The notes below the pieces were generated by a model, which ran no database searches, was not told the origin of the DNA, and was given only the letters and a program-made list of their open reading frames with translations. Shown here in pieces: positions 1 through 9,882 of a stretch of DNA of 64,000 nucleotides. Both the position numbers and the translations under genes were made by a program. This DNA comes from Flavobacterium cyclinae (GTDB lineage: Bacteria > Bacteroidota > Bacteroidia > Flavobacteriales > Flavobacteriaceae). Numbering within the stretch: position 1 is the stretch's first letter; the number at the start of each line of letters is the position of its first letter. Where the stretch lies: contig NZ_CP089095.1 in assembly GCF_021172145.1 (NCBI RefSeq), positions 2,108,001 through 2,172,000 on the forward strand. The letters are read 5' to 3'.

Positions 1-753
1 TTGGCGAATATCAACAATGAAGACAAAACAGTTCCGTTAGCGGTGGAAAAAGCCTTACCCCAAATTGAAAAATTAGTTACTGAAATTGTTTCGAAAATGA
101 AACAAGGCGGTCGTTTGTTTTACATTGGTGCGGGAACTTCAGGACGTTTAGGAATTGTAGATGCTTCGGAATGTCCACCAACTTTTGGTGTTCCTTTTGA
201 TTTGGTAATTGGAATTATTGCAGGCGGCGATAGTGCAATTCGAAAAGCAGTTGAATTTGCTGAAGACGACCAGGAACAAGCTTGGAAAGATTTACAACAA
301 TGGAACATCAATAAAAACGATGTTGTTGTTGGAATAGCAGCTTCAGGAACTACGCCTTATGTGATTGGCGGTTTAGAAATGTGCAATCAAAATAACATCA
401 GCACAGGAAGTATCAGTTGTAACGCGGAAAGTCCACTATCCAAAACTGCTCAATTTCCAATTGATGTTGTGGTTGGACCAGAATTCGTTACAGGAAGTTC
501 TCGTATGAAAGCTGGAACAGCTCAAAAATTGGTTTTAAACATGATTTCGACTTCAACCATGATTCAGTTAGGACGAGTTAAAGGCAATAAAATGGTTGAT
601 ATGCAATTGAGTAACACCAAATTGATCGATAGAGGAACAAGAATGATTATGGACGAGATTCCAGTAAATTATGAAGAAGCTGGGAAACTTTTAGAAACAC
701 ACGGAAGTGTTAGAAATGCCGTAAACTTTTACAACAATAAAAATAAAATATAA
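1..753 (+). CDS. murQ: N-acetylmuramic acid 6-phosphate etherase (MurQ), 5' end outside window
   Basis: Cytoplasmic enzyme of peptidoglycan recycling that removes the D-lactyl ether from MurNAc-6-phosphate to give GlcNAc-6-phosphate. A SIS sugar-isomerase fold is visible, with GAGTSGRLG at about residues 43-51, DASECPPTFG at 54-63 and the GSSRMKAGTAQK block typical of MurQ near residue 165. The visible 250 residues are shorter than the usual 270-300. The opening codon at base 1 is TTG and sits in the middle of the conserved 'NNEDKTVP' region, so I read it as an internal Leu of a gene that begins upstream of the window. The next gene starts one base after its stop, suggesting an operon. Product assignment is firm; the start is not in the window. 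Confidence 0.93.
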   Translation: MANINNEDKTVPLAVEKALPQIEKLVTEIVSKMKQGGRLFYIGAGTSGRLGIVDASECPPTFGVPFDLVIGIIAGGDSAIRKAVEFAEDDQEQAWKDLQQWNINKNDVVVGIAASGTTPYVIGGLEMCNQNNISTGSISCNAESPLSKTAQFPIDVVVGPEFVTGSSRMKAGTAQKLVLNMISTSTMIQLGRVKGNKMVDMQLSNTKLIDRGTRMIMDEIPVNYEEAGKLLETHGSVRNAVNFYNNKNKI

Positions 754-754
754 T

Positions 755-1219
755 ATGAAACAGTTAATTTTAATCTTAGCAATATTCGGTTTTTCAACAA
801 CTTTTGCTCAAAAATTAGAATACAATGAAGGTAAAATATTTCAAGATGGGGAACAAATTTCTTCTTTTGAAACCAAAAACTTATTGAAATCTGATTTAAA
901 AGCCTTACATCTATTCAAAAAAGCAAAAACTAAAGAATCTCTTGGTGGTTTTTTACTAGGATTAGGAATAGGTGGAACTGCTGCTGATTTAGTTATGGGA
1001 TTAACTTCTGATGTAAAATACCCAACAGTAATTACATATGCTGGTGTTGGCCTAATGGTGGTTTCAATCCCTATTTTATCAGGAAGAAAGAAATTAGTTC
1101 AGGAAAGTGTTGATCTGTATAACCAAGGATTAAAAGAACAAAATAAAACTTTAGGTGACAATTTTGAAATGAATTTTGTGACAAATTCTAATGGTGTTGG
1201 ATTTCGAATTACTTTCTAA
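755..1219 (+). CDS. Exported protein of unknown function next to murQ
   Basis: A 154-residue protein that I do not recognise. It opens with a clear signal peptide (residues 1-18, basic start, hydrophobic core, cleavage near FAQ-K). A Gly-rich hydrophobic stretch (about 66-110, containing GGFLLGLGIGGTAADL) could form one or two membrane segments. There is no lipobox Cys. The start codon lies one base after the murQ stop, and its stop codon overlaps the start of the next gene (TAATG), so the three are probably translated together. By context it is an envelope protein, but its role is unknown. Confidence 0.8.
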   Translation: MKQLILILAIFGFSTTFAQKLEYNEGKIFQDGEQISSFETKNLLKSDLKALHLFKKAKTKESLGGFLLGLGIGGTAADLVMGLTSDVKYPTVITYAGVGLMVVSIPILSGRKKLVQESVDLYNQGLKEQNKTLGDNFEMNFVTNSNGVGFRITF

Positions 1220-1449
1220 TGGCAACAGATAAAAACATATTAGCAAAAGGAATAAAGTATTTAGCTGGAGCTTTACCATTGTTATTTCTTGGCCCTATTA
1301 TTATTAACAGTGCATTCAAAAATGAAAAACATCCTTTATATCCATATGTTTTAACATTGGGAATATTAGTTGCTTTAACAGCGATGTTTCTAATTTACAA
1401 AGGCATTAATACTTTAGTAAAAAGTATGTTTGATGGTGATAAACAATAG
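1219..1449 (+). CDS. Small two-helix membrane protein, DUF6095-like
   Basis: A 76-residue inner-membrane protein with two predicted transmembrane helices (about residues 12-31 and 43-62) and short charged ends. From memory it resembles DUF6095, a family of small proteins found next to murQ in Flavobacteriaceae; I could not check this. Its ATG overlaps the stop of the preceding gene by one base, so it is likely the last gene of the murQ operon. Function unknown. Confidence 0.75.
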   Translation: MATDKNILAKGIKYLAGALPLLFLGPIIINSAFKNEKHPLYPYVLTLGILVALTAMFLIYKGINTLVKSMFDGDKQ

Positions 1450-1492
1450 CAATAACAAGTTTAACCCCTAAGCTTCGAAACAAAAATCAATT

Positions 1493-1879
1493 ATGAAATT
1501 CAAAATACAATATTCGATTTACGGTTTACTATTACTAACTGTACTAACTTCTTGTTACAATCAAGAACGCAATTGCACTGATTTTAAAACCGGAAAATTC
1601 ACTTCAGAAACCGAAATTGAAGGAAAAAAATATACGAGTACATTTGAACGTAATGATTCCATTCAAATTGAAACTTTTGAAGGAAAAATCGATACGTTTA
1701 AAGTTAGATGGACGAATGATTGTGAATACGTAATGCAAAATATTCATCCTAAAAACAGAGAGGAGAAGAAAGCAGTTCAAATGAAGATTTTAACTACTGA
1801 TAAAAACTCTTATACATTTGAATATTCATTTGTAGGCGATTCAAAAAAACAAAGAGGAACAGTAAGAAAAATGGATTAA
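1493..1879 (+). CDS. Small lipoprotein of unknown function
   Basis: A 128-residue protein with a lipoprotein signal peptide: hydrophobic residues 10-19 followed by the lipobox LTSC, giving a mature Cys at residue 21. The mature part is hydrophilic and likely all-beta, with alternating charged and aromatic residues. Related small flavobacterial lipoproteins are, as I recall, often labelled 'DNA topoisomerase IV' in databases. Nothing here supports enzyme activity; the label would be a transfer from the topoisomerase genes nearby. It converges with the formate-THF ligase gene (33-base gap). Confidence 0.78.
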   Translation: MKFKIQYSIYGLLLLTVLTSCYNQERNCTDFKTGKFTSETEIEGKKYTSTFERNDSIQIETFEGKIDTFKVRWTNDCEYVMQNIHPKNREEKKAVQMKILTTDKNSYTFEYSFVGDSKKQRGTVRKMD

Positions 1880-1912
1880 TATTCAAAACTTTCCTACTGT
1901 TCCATTATAAAA

Positions 1913-3586
1913 TTAAGACAATCCCGTAATTCTTCCTTCGTTGTCAATATCAATTCGTTCTGCGTTTGGAACCGCTGGTAAACCTGGCATTCGCATTACA
2001 TCACCTAATAATGGCACTACAAATCCAGCTCCTGAAGAAATTTCAAATTCACGAACGGTAATGTCAAAATTTGCAGGGCGACCAATTAACTTTTCATTAT
2101 CTGAAAAACTTGCTGGTGTTTTCGCCATACAAATAGAAAAATGACCAAATCCTAAATCGTTAATCATTTTCAATTGTGCTTTCGATTTTGGAGAAAACTC
2201 AACTGAATTCGCGCCATAAATATTTTTAGCAACTACGTTGATTTTATTTTCAATAGAATCGGAAGGTTGGTACAATGGTTTATAATTTGCAGTTTCTTTT
2301 TCAATTTCTTCAACTACTTTTTGCGCTACTTCAGCCGAACCTTTTCCACCATGAGCAAACGCAGTACTAACAATAGCCGTAACTCCTTTAGTAGCACATA
2401 ATTCTTTTAATATATCATATTCCGCTTGCGTATCATCAGGAAAAGCATTGATGCAAACCACAGGATTCAATCCAAATTGTTGCATGTTTTCAATGTGTTT
2501 TTCCAAATTGCAAAAGCCTTTTTCAATGGCACTTACGTTTTCTGTTTTAAAATCTTCCGCTGCTAATCCCGCATGATGCTTAATAGCACGAATGGTTGCT
2601 ACTAAAACCACAGCATCTGGTTTTAAACCACTTTGTTCACATTTGATGTGTAGAAACTTTTCAGCTCCTAAATCAGCACCAAAACCTGCTTCTGTTACTA
2701 CGTAATCGCCTAATGATAATCCCATTTTTGTAGCAATAGCTGTATTAGTTCCTTGTGCAATACTAGCAAATGGTCCACCATGTAAAATAGCTGGATTACC
2801 GTCTATGGTTTGTACTAAGTTCGGTTTTATCGCATCTTTCAATAATGTTGCCATGGCTCCTACTACATTCAAATCGCGAGCAAAAATGGCTTTTCCATCT
2901 AACGTTTTCCCAACATAAATATTTCCTAATCGGAATTTCAAATCTTCTAAATCTTTCGCCAAGCATAAAATCGCCATCACTTCCGAAGCTGGTGTAATAT
3001 TGAAACCGTCTTCACGCATTGTACCATTTGCTTTTGCTCCTACTCCAATAATAATTTGACGCAACGAACGATCATTCATATCCATAACTCGTTTCCAAGC
3101 GATAGATTTTGGATCAAGATTTAAAGAATATTTCGTGTTTTGTAAATTATTATCAATCACCGCCGAAAGTAGATTATTCGCTTTTTCAATGGCAGAAAAA
3201 TCACCTGTGAAATGCAAATTGATGTCTTCCATTGGCAACACTTGCACATAACCTCCACCAGCAGCGCCACCTTTTAAGCCGAAAACGGGTCCAAGTGAAG
3301 GTTCACGTAAAACCGCAATCGCTTTTTTACCGATGTAATTCAATCCGTCCGTTAAACCAATCGACATGGTTGTTTTTCCCTCACCATATTTGGTTGGCGA
3401 CATGGCAGAAACTAAAATCAGTTTTCCTTTTGGGTTTTCTTGTTGTAAGCGCAGTGGTAATTTGGCTTTGTACTTGCCATAAAATTCTAAATCGTCTTCT
3501 GAAATATTGATTTTTTTGGCAATATCTTTAATATGAGACATCGTTGCATTTTGCGCAATTTCAATGTCTGATGGAAATGTTGACAT
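1913..3586 (-). CDS. fhs: Formate--tetrahydrofolate ligase
   Basis: Cytoplasmic enzyme of one-carbon metabolism: formate + THF + ATP gives 10-formyl-THF, used in purine and fMet-tRNA synthesis. Its 557 residues match the family (about 555-560). The P-loop SPTKYGEGKTT is at about residues 63-73, followed by the family blocks LREPSLGPVFGLKGGAAGGG and HGGPFASIAQGTNT. The protein ends in a conserved VPLLGDVMRMPGLP segment. It reads in the same direction as the topoisomerase genes but a strong terminator (3653-3687) separates them. An imperfect -7 element (TAATTTCG) lies upstream without a clear -33. Confidence 0.96.
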   Translation of the reverse strand: MSTFPSDIEIAQNATMSHIKDIAKKINISEDDLEFYGKYKAKLPLRLQQENPKGKLILVSAMSPTKYGEGKTTMSIGLTDGLNYIGKKAIAVLREPSLGPVFGLKGGAAGGGYVQVLPMEDINLHFTGDFSAIEKANNLLSAVIDNNLQNTKYSLNLDPKSIAWKRVMDMNDRSLRQIIIGVGAKANGTMREDGFNITPASEVMAILCLAKDLEDLKFRLGNIYVGKTLDGKAIFARDLNVVGAMATLLKDAIKPNLVQTIDGNPAILHGGPFASIAQGTNTAIATKMGLSLGDYVVTEAGFGADLGAEKFLHIKCEQSGLKPDAVVLVATIRAIKHHAGLAAEDFKTENVSAIEKGFCNLEKHIENMQQFGLNPVVCINAFPDDTQAEYDILKELCATKGVTAIVSTAFAHGGKGSAEVAQKVVEEIEKETANYKPLYQPSDSIENKINVVAKNIYGANSVEFSPKSKAQLKMINDLGFGHFSICMAKTPASFSDNEKLIGRPANFDITVREFEISSGAGFVVPLLGDVMRMPGLPAVPNAERIDIDNEGRITGLS

Positions 3587-3652
3587 GTTGTTGTGTTTTA
3601 ATTTAGGGCGAAATTAAGGGTTTTATTTTGAATGAAAAATGATAAAAATCAA

Positions 3653-3687
3653 TAAAAAAAACCTGCAAAGTAAAAAACCTTGCAGGT
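3653..3687 (-). terminator. Rho-independent terminator downstream of topoisomerase subunit A
   Basis: Stem ACCTGCAA/TTGCAGGT with a loop of about 11 bases. Read on the minus strand it is followed by a run of T (the A-run at 3653-3660). It lies just after the topoisomerase subunit A stop codon and before fhs. Confidence 0.8.
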
Positions 3688-3694
3688 CAAAATT

Positions 3695-6403
3695 TTATTC
3701 CAAAGACAACGTTATTTGTCCATCGTCATCTAATTCTATGTTGAAATCTTGAATATCGTTTCCTTCCTCTGAAGCTTCATTAGTTGTAGTTTCTGACTCA
3801 TCTAACACTTCTTCATACGGAAGCGGATCTAATAAGTTAATCTGTTTAATTTTATCCGTTGTTAACTGATTTCCCAACGCTTTAATTCCTTTTACTGCTA
3901 TGAATTGTTCTAAATCCACCACTTGGTTTTCTTTTTGAACGCCTTTCACTTTAGCAAAAATAACCTCAGCAACTGGACGCCAATCGGTAGAAACGATTTC
4001 CAATTGTGATTTTTCGTGTTCGGAAATAAAGATTTCTTCTTTGTTTTCGTTTTCAATTAAGAAACGTTTTACAAAGTAACGTTCTTTTTCGCCATCGAAA
4101 TAAATACAAGAAACCGGTTTGTTTGGATTCCATTTTTCCAACACAATCATATCTTCTTCAAAATGGGTAGAAAGTTCTGGAATAATGGTTTTTACTTTTC
4201 CAGACTGGTTGATGATTAATAAGCGGTCGTTTGGTTTAAATTCGCCTAGCAACTCGCCTCTTCCATCTACATTCAAACGTTGCACTGTATCATCAAACCA
4301 AACTTTTCGCGGACGTAAAGTTGAAATTCCTTTCTCTTTTAACTCGATTTTTTTGATTGGATATTTGGTTACGGTATTTCCTCGAGAAGCTCTTCCTTTG
4401 ATGGCAATATCCGAAAAATCGACATCCCATTTCAGTTTCTTCACACTTCCAACTTGGCGTAATAAAATCGTAACCACTTCTGCTTCTCCATTTGGATTCG
4501 CTGAAAAATACGATACCATAGAACCTGGTTTTTCTTGCGTCAAATCATAAAATTTATCGCGAGTTACTCCAGAAACATTGAAACGTTTGATGAAAGTCGA
4601 ACCGTTTTTACCATCGCGATACATCATGTTGTAAATGGTACGTTTGTCGTTTTTATCAAATACGGCAACATGAATGATATCTTTTCCAATGAACTTCTTA
4701 TCATCAATTTTGGTCACCATCATTTTTCCATCGCGTAAGAAAACGATGATGTCATCAATATCGGAACATTCGCCTACGTATTCGTCTTTTTTCAAGCCCA
4801 TTCCTACAAAACCTTCTTCTCTATTCACATAGAATTTTTGGTTACGCAATACTACTTTCGTAGCTTGAATGTTATCGAAATTTCGTAATTCAGTTAAACG
4901 CTCTCTTCCTTTTCCGTATTTGTCTTTTAAATTGGTGAAGTAATCCACCGCATAATCAATCAAATGATCTAAATGATGTTTCACTTGCTCGATTTCAGCT
5001 TCCAATTTCGCAATCGCATCATCAGCTTTATCCGAGTCAAATCGTGTGATACGAATCATTGGAATTTGCGTCAATCGCTGTAAATCTTCGTCTTCAATTT
5101 CACGAATTAGAATGGATTTGAAAGGCTCAAATCGGTCGTACATGTATTTGTAAAGCGAATCTCTATCCGAATACAATTTGAAGTCGATGTACATTTCTTC
5201 ACGAATGAAAATCTTCTCTAAATTCGCAAAATGCCACTTCGCTTCGAGTTCGTCCAATTGAATTTCTAATTCTCGTTTTAAAATATTCAAGGTACGATTC
5301 GTAGAAATCTTCAAAATATCAGAAACACCAATAAACAAAGGCTTGTTACAATTTTCGATAACACAACCTAGAGGCGCGATAGACAGTTCACAATCGGTGA
5401 ATGCATACAACGCATCAATCATTTTATCTGGTGAAGTTCCGGGTTGTAAATGAATTAGGATTTCAACCTCAGCAGCCGTATTATCTTCAATTTTCTTGAT
5501 CTTGATTTTACCCTTTTCATTGGCTTTCAAAATACTATCAATCAATTTTGTAGTATCGGTTGAAAACGGAATTTGGGTAATTACCAAAGTATTTTTATCT
5601 AAAGGTGCAATTTTAGCTCTTACGCGCACACGAGAACCTCGCATTCCATCATTATAATTGGAAACATCGGCAATTCCGGCTGTTGGGAAATCTGGAAAAA
5701 GTGTGAAAGGTTTTCCTTTTAAAATTTTAATCGACGCATCAATCAACTCATTGAAATTGTGAGGCAAAATTTTAGTTGATAAACCTACCGCAATTCCTTC
5801 GCCACCTTGCGCTAACAACAATGGGAATTTTACTGGTAAATGAACAGGTTCGTTTTTACGACCATCATAGCTCAATTGCCATTGGGTAACTTTTGGCGAG
5901 AACAATACATCGTGACCAAATTTTGAAATTCGCGCTTCGATGTAACGAGGTGCTGCGGCTCCGTCACCGGTCAAAATATTTCCCCAGTTTCCTTGACAAT
6001 CAATCAACAAATCTTTTTGTCCAATATTTACCATAGCGTCACCAATACTCGCATCTCCGTGAGGGTGATACTGCATAGTGTGCCCAATGATATTCGCTAC
6101 TTTATTGTAACGACCATCATCTAACTCTTTCATAGAGTGCATAATACGACGTTGTACGGGTTTGAAACCGTCTTCAATCGCAGGAACGGCACGCTCTAAA
6201 ATTACATAGGAAGCGTAATCCAAGAACCAATCCTTGTACATTCCTGTAACTTTGGTAATGGTATCCTCTGGATTTTCGTTGTTTTCGTAAAAATGATGTC
6301 CCGTTGACACATGAATATCCTCAAAACCTTCTTCGTTTGAAAAATTGTCTTGATTCTCTAAATTGTCGTCCTCTGGGATGATGTTATCTTCTTCGTCTTT
6401 CAT
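3695..6403 (-). CDS. parC: Type IIA DNA topoisomerase subunit A (ParC type)
   Basis: Breaks and rejoins DNA; with the subunit B encoded just upstream it forms a decatenating topoisomerase IV. The protein has 902 residues. An acidic N-terminal extension (1-50) precedes the winged-helix domain with PHGDAS near 114-119 (quinolone region) and the catalytic pair RY near 153-154 in APRYIEAR. The GyrA/ParC fold, a coiled-coil gate and divergent beta-propeller repeats follow. The tail (about 860-902) is very acidic. The classic GyrA-box was not seen, which fits ParC better than GyrA. The subunit B gene ends 76 bases upstream, so the two probably share a transcript. Confidence 0.92.
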   Translation of the reverse strand: MKDEEDNIIPEDDNLENQDNFSNEEGFEDIHVSTGHHFYENNENPEDTITKVTGMYKDWFLDYASYVILERAVPAIEDGFKPVQRRIMHSMKELDDGRYNKVANIIGHTMQYHPHGDASIGDAMVNIGQKDLLIDCQGNWGNILTGDGAAAPRYIEARISKFGHDVLFSPKVTQWQLSYDGRKNEPVHLPVKFPLLLAQGGEGIAVGLSTKILPHNFNELIDASIKILKGKPFTLFPDFPTAGIADVSNYNDGMRGSRVRVRAKIAPLDKNTLVITQIPFSTDTTKLIDSILKANEKGKIKIKKIEDNTAAEVEILIHLQPGTSPDKMIDALYAFTDCELSIAPLGCVIENCNKPLFIGVSDILKISTNRTLNILKRELEIQLDELEAKWHFANLEKIFIREEMYIDFKLYSDRDSLYKYMYDRFEPFKSILIREIEDEDLQRLTQIPMIRITRFDSDKADDAIAKLEAEIEQVKHHLDHLIDYAVDYFTNLKDKYGKGRERLTELRNFDNIQATKVVLRNQKFYVNREEGFVGMGLKKDEYVGECSDIDDIIVFLRDGKMMVTKIDDKKFIGKDIIHVAVFDKNDKRTIYNMMYRDGKNGSTFIKRFNVSGVTRDKFYDLTQEKPGSMVSYFSANPNGEAEVVTILLRQVGSVKKLKWDVDFSDIAIKGRASRGNTVTKYPIKKIELKEKGISTLRPRKVWFDDTVQRLNVDGRGELLGEFKPNDRLLIINQSGKVKTIIPELSTHFEEDMIVLEKWNPNKPVSCIYFDGEKERYFVKRFLIENENKEEIFISEHEKSQLEIVSTDWRPVAEVIFAKVKGVQKENQVVDLEQFIAVKGIKALGNQLTTDKIKQINLLDPLPYEEVLDESETTTNEASEEGNDIQDFNIELDDDGQITLSLE

Positions 6404-6478
6404 TTTTATGCTGAATTATTTTCAGTATATTATTTCTTAATTCAAAATTACTGCACACTAAAAACTGAATACTGGCAA

Positions 6479-8335
6479 CTAATTTTTTTCCACTACATCC
6501 AACTCCACTTTCAAATTGTTGATGATAAAATCTTGTCGGTCTGGGGTATTTTTACCCATATAGAACTCTAACAAATTTTCAATCGTAGTGGCTTTATCTA
6601 ACATGACTGGATCTAAACGAATGTCTTGCCCTATGAAATGCTTAAACTCATCTGGCGAAATTTCTCCTAATCCTTTGAATCGGGTGATTTCTGGTTTTGG
6701 TTTTAGCTTTTCGATAGCAGCTACTCGTTCATCTTCACTGTAACAGTAAATCGTTTCTTTTTTGTTTCGCACACGGAATAATGGCGTTTGTAATATATAC
6801 AAATGGCCGTCTTTAATCAACTCTGGGAAAAACTGCAAGAAAAACGTAATCAATAACAAGCGAATGTGCATACCATCCACGTCGGCATCGGTTGCGATTA
6901 CGATGTTGTTGTAACGCAAATCTTCCATCGATTCTTCAATGTCTAATGCGGCTTGCAATAAGTTGAATTCTTCGTTTTCGTACACGATTTTTTTCGTCAT
7001 TCCGTAAGAGTTCAAAGGCTTTCCACGTAAACTAAAAACTGCTTGTGTATTTACATCGCGACTTTTGGTTATCGAACCCGAAGCCGAATCTCCCTCGGTA
7101 ATAAAAAGCGTACTTTCTAAACTTCTAGGATTTTTAGCATCGGTTAAATGGACACGGCAATCACGTAATTTTTTATTGTGTAAACTTGCTTTTTTAGCAC
7201 GTTCTTTAGCTAATTTACGAATTCCAGATAGTTCTTTACGTTCGCGTTCGGCTTGTAAAATTTTACGTAGTAACGCATCGGCTACTTCTGGATTTTTATG
7301 TAAGAAGTTATCTAAATTCGTTTTGATAAAATCATTTACGAACGTACGAACCGTTGGACCATTCGGACCGATATCAGTTGAACCTAATTTGGTTTTCGTT
7401 TGTGATTCGAATACGGGTTCCTCCACTTTTACAGAAACCGCAGAAACAATCGATTTACGAATATCGGAAGCTTCAAAAGGTTTGTTGTAAAACTCTTTGA
7501 TGGTTTTTACAATCGCCTCACGGAAAGCGCCTAAATGCGTTCCTCCTTGCGTAGTATTTTGTCCGTTGACAAACGAATGGTATTCTTCTGAATATTGTGA
7601 TTTACTGTGCGTAATAGCAACTTCGATATCATCACCTTCTAAATGAATGATAGGATATACCATATCTTCAGCCGAAATATTCTCTTCCAATAAATCTTTT
7701 AATCCGTAATCCGAAACGTATTTTTCACCATTGTAATAAATCGTTAATCCGCGATTTAAATAACAATAGTTTTTGAGCATTTTGATGATGTATTCGTTTC
7801 GGTATTTGTAGTTTTTGAAAATCGTATCATCAGCAACGAAAGAAACTTTGGTTCCTTTACGTTTTGTAGTTTCTTGAATATCTTCTTCCAGTGTCAAATT
7901 TCCGGCTGAGAATTCCGCTGCTTTTTGTTGGTTATCACGAACCGATTCTACTCGGAAGTAATTCGAAAGTGCATTTACAGCTTTTGTTCCGACACCATTT
8001 AAACCTACGGATTTTTTAAAGGCTTTGGAATCGTATTTTCCTCCTGTGTTCATTTTAGAAACTACATCAACCACTTTTCCTAATGGAATGCCTCGACCAT
8101 AATCGCGAACGGTTACCAATTTATCTTTGATAGTCACTTCAATGGTTTTTCCGGCACCCATAACGAATTCATCGATACAGTTGTCCATTACTTCCTTTAA
8201 CAGAATGTAAATACCATCATCAGGCGATGAACCGTCACCTAATTTTCCGATATACATACCCGGACGCATACGAATGTGCTCTTTCCAATCGAGCGAACGT
8301 ATGTTGTCTTCGGTATATTGATTTTGCTCTAACAT
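6479..8335 (-). CDS. parE: Type IIA DNA topoisomerase subunit B (ParE type)
   Basis: ATPase subunit of topoisomerase IV. The N-terminal GHKL ATPase domain shows [15 protein letters not shown] and DYGRGIP; the transducer domain follows; then the TOPRIM domain with TEGDSASGS and the metal site [10 protein letters not shown]. The length of about 618 residues fits the short Bacteroidota ParE rather than a full GyrB. The reading frame extends 14 codons further upstream to 8377. I chose the internal ATG at 8335 ([11 protein letters not shown]) because family members begin at this point; the longer form is possible. It is followed by subunit A in the same direction. Confidence 0.92.
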   Translation of the reverse strand: MLEQNQYTEDNIRSLDWKEHIRMRPGMYIGKLGDGSSPDDGIYILLKEVMDNCIDEFVMGAGKTIEVTIKDKLVTVRDYGRGIPLGKVVDVVSKMNTGGKYDSKAFKKSVGLNGVGTKAVNALSNYFRVESVRDNQQKAAEFSAGNLTLEEDIQETTKRKGTKVSFVADDTIFKNYKYRNEYIIKMLKNYCYLNRGLTIYYNGEKYVSDYGLKDLLEENISAEDMVYPIIHLEGDDIEVAITHSKSQYSEEYHSFVNGQNTTQGGTHLGAFREAIVKTIKEFYNKPFEASDIRKSIVSAVSVKVEEPVFESQTKTKLGSTDIGPNGPTVRTFVNDFIKTNLDNFLHKNPEVADALLRKILQAERERKELSGIRKLAKERAKKASLHNKKLRDCRVHLTDAKNPRSLESTLFITEGDSASGSITKSRDVNTQAVFSLRGKPLNSYGMTKKIVYENEEFNLLQAALDIEESMEDLRYNNIVIATDADVDGMHIRLLLITFFLQFFPELIKDGHLYILQTPLFRVRNKKETIYCYSEDERVAAIEKLKPKPEITRFKGLGEISPDEFKHFIGQDIRLDPVMLDKATTIENLLEFYMGKNTPDRQDFIINNLKVELDVVEKN

Positions 8336-8419
8336 AGACAGATTTTGGATTTTTTGCAATATAGCATTTATCTCCAAAATTGAGAAACGAAAATCGGATA
8401 AGTTATTGACAAAATGCGG

Positions 8420-8475
8420 TTGACAAGAGCAAGTTCAAGAGCAAAAATCAAATTCAAGTTCAAGAACAAAAGAGA
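8420..8475. repeat. Low-complexity word repeat (CAAGTTCAAGA type)
   Basis: The intergenic DNA upstream of parE contains repeated words such as CAAGAGCAAGTTCAAGAGCA and AATTCAAGTTCAAGAACA. A related run is at 21916-21950. It is not coding in either direction and is one of several word-like repeats of this window. Confidence 0.55.
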
Positions 8476-8494
8476 AAAGAAGAAAGACTTTTAA

Positions 8495-9166
8495 CTACTT
8501 ATAGTGCCTAAAAATCCCACTATCTGAAATTGTCCAAAGGGCCGCTTTTTGATTCGCTGCTTTTAGGGCTTGGTTTGCCCAAGAATTGCAGGTGTAAAAT
8601 AGCGAATAACTTCCGTTGGCTTCGTAAAAAACATCGTGTTTTCCGTAAACGGCATTGGTTTCTATTTTTAGGAATTTACCTGATTTAGTTTGGAAAGATT
8701 CATTAATGAATGCAATCAACTTTTTATAATTTTCTAACGAAATTTGAATCTTTTTACAAGACTGGTTCTCTTTTAAATGTTTATAAAAAGTCACATGCAT
8801 AGCCGATGTGCTCAAACCTGAAGCTGCTTTTACAGCTGTACTTACTTTTAAGTCAGCCCAAGTGGGAGTTTCTAAATAAAAACCTTTGTCGCCCCAGCCT
8901 AAAGCTACATATTGATACGTGGTATCTTTTGATTTCGTATGTTCAAATTTGAGTTGGGATGACCAATCGTGATGTTCATTTTTAATTGGCAAAACAATAT
9001 CGGTATGCACACCGTTTGTTAGAATGTAAATTGGGATTTCTTCTTGATTTTGAGCCACATCATAATTTACAGAAACGAATGACAATAAAGTAACGATTAA
9101 CAAATACGCAAATAATGATAAAATGAAAATCGCGAAATACTTTAGTAGTTTTTTAAGGATTTTCAT
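8495..9166 (-). CDS. DUF2459 / TIGR02117 family membrane-anchored protein
   Basis: A 223-residue protein with one N-terminal membrane segment (about 10-32) and an extracytoplasmic domain. The motifs NGVHTDIVLP (about 51-60), LGWGDKGFYLETPTW and FYTCNSWANQALKAA match the TIGR02117/DUF2459 family. The conserved His, Cys-Asn and Trp recall the NlpC/P60-like cysteine hydrolase fold, but this is inference and no substrate is known. It starts 5 bases after the stop of the lipoprotein upstream, so the two are probably co-transcribed. Confidence 0.82.
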   Translation of the reverse strand: MKILKKLLKYFAIFILSLFAYLLIVTLLSFVSVNYDVAQNQEEIPIYILTNGVHTDIVLPIKNEHHDWSSQLKFEHTKSKDTTYQYVALGWGDKGFYLETPTWADLKVSTAVKAASGLSTSAMHVTFYKHLKENQSCKKIQISLENYKKLIAFINESFQTKSGKFLKIETNAVYGKHDVFYEANGSYSLFYTCNSWANQALKAANQKAALWTISDSGIFRHYK

Positions 9167-9171
9167 TTTAA

Positions 9172-9837
9172 TTATTTAAATAAATAATTGCTTTCGTACT
9201 CAAAACCTTCTCTACGTAATAATTTTCTAAAATCAGCTCGTGATGGCGTTAAAATTACATGTAACGTATCGTTTTCTTCAATTACAGTTTTAAATGGAAT
9301 TTTCAGTTCTGTATTTAACTTGTCAAAATCTTTTTTAGTACCAAGTTGAATGTGTTTTGCTACAACTGTTGATAATTTTAAAATACTGGTTTGGTATTTC
9401 CCATCTATTTCCTTATTCAATATCAATGAAGATTTATATTCTTTTGCGATTTCATTTTCTGCAAAGGAAAAAATAGTATCTAGACGCTCGATTTCAAAAG
9501 TAATTGTATCGCCTTTTACAAATGTTTTATAAGGTTTATTTTCAGATTTATCGAAAACTTGATTATTTCGAAATTCTAATTCGGGAATAGAATCCAATTC
9601 TGATTTTATAGCGGTAATAGTTTCAATTTCTTTGATATAAGCGCATTTTGGCTCAACTATTAAACGATGGGAATAATCCATTGTATAGGTTCGAACAAAC
9701 TTCTTAGGGAATACTGTTATTTCATCCACATTTGTGGGTTGGGCTGCCGAAAAATATATAAAACTGTTGTTCAATCCATGATCTTTACAGGAAACTACAG
9801 CCACAGCAAATGCAGCTAAAATAAAATATTTTTTCAT
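9172..9837 (-). CDS. Lipoprotein of unknown function
   Basis: A 221-residue protein with a lipoprotein signal peptide ending in VVSC (Cys at residue 17), then KD. An acidic residue at +2/+3 after Cys is seen in Bacteroidota surface export signals (K-D/E-rich), so it may be on the cell surface; this is inference. The mature part is soluble, Glu/Lys/Thr-rich, with no motif I recognise. Start by ATG with no competing start nearby. It is followed 5 bases later by the DUF2459 gene. Confidence 0.75.
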   Translation of the reverse strand: MKKYFILAAFAVAVVSCKDHGLNNSFIYFSAAQPTNVDEITVFPKKFVRTYTMDYSHRLIVEPKCAYIKEIETITAIKSELDSIPELEFRNNQVFDKSENKPYKTFVKGDTITFEIERLDTIFSFAENEIAKEYKSSLILNKEIDGKYQTSILKLSTVVAKHIQLGTKKDFDKLNTELKIPFKTVIEENDTLHVILTPSRADFRKLLRREGFEYESNYLFK

Positions 9838-9882
9838 GATAGTTTGTTTTGAAAGAAAACATCAAAACGTATGCCAAAGAAA

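Noticed and set aside
4119..4550. 143-codon plus-strand ORF opposite topoisomerase subunit A
   Set aside because: It is a shadow of the conserved parC frame; no promoter or domain.
7065..7490. 141-codon plus-strand ORF opposite topoisomerase subunit B
   Set aside because: It is a shadow of the TOPRIM and transducer region of parE.
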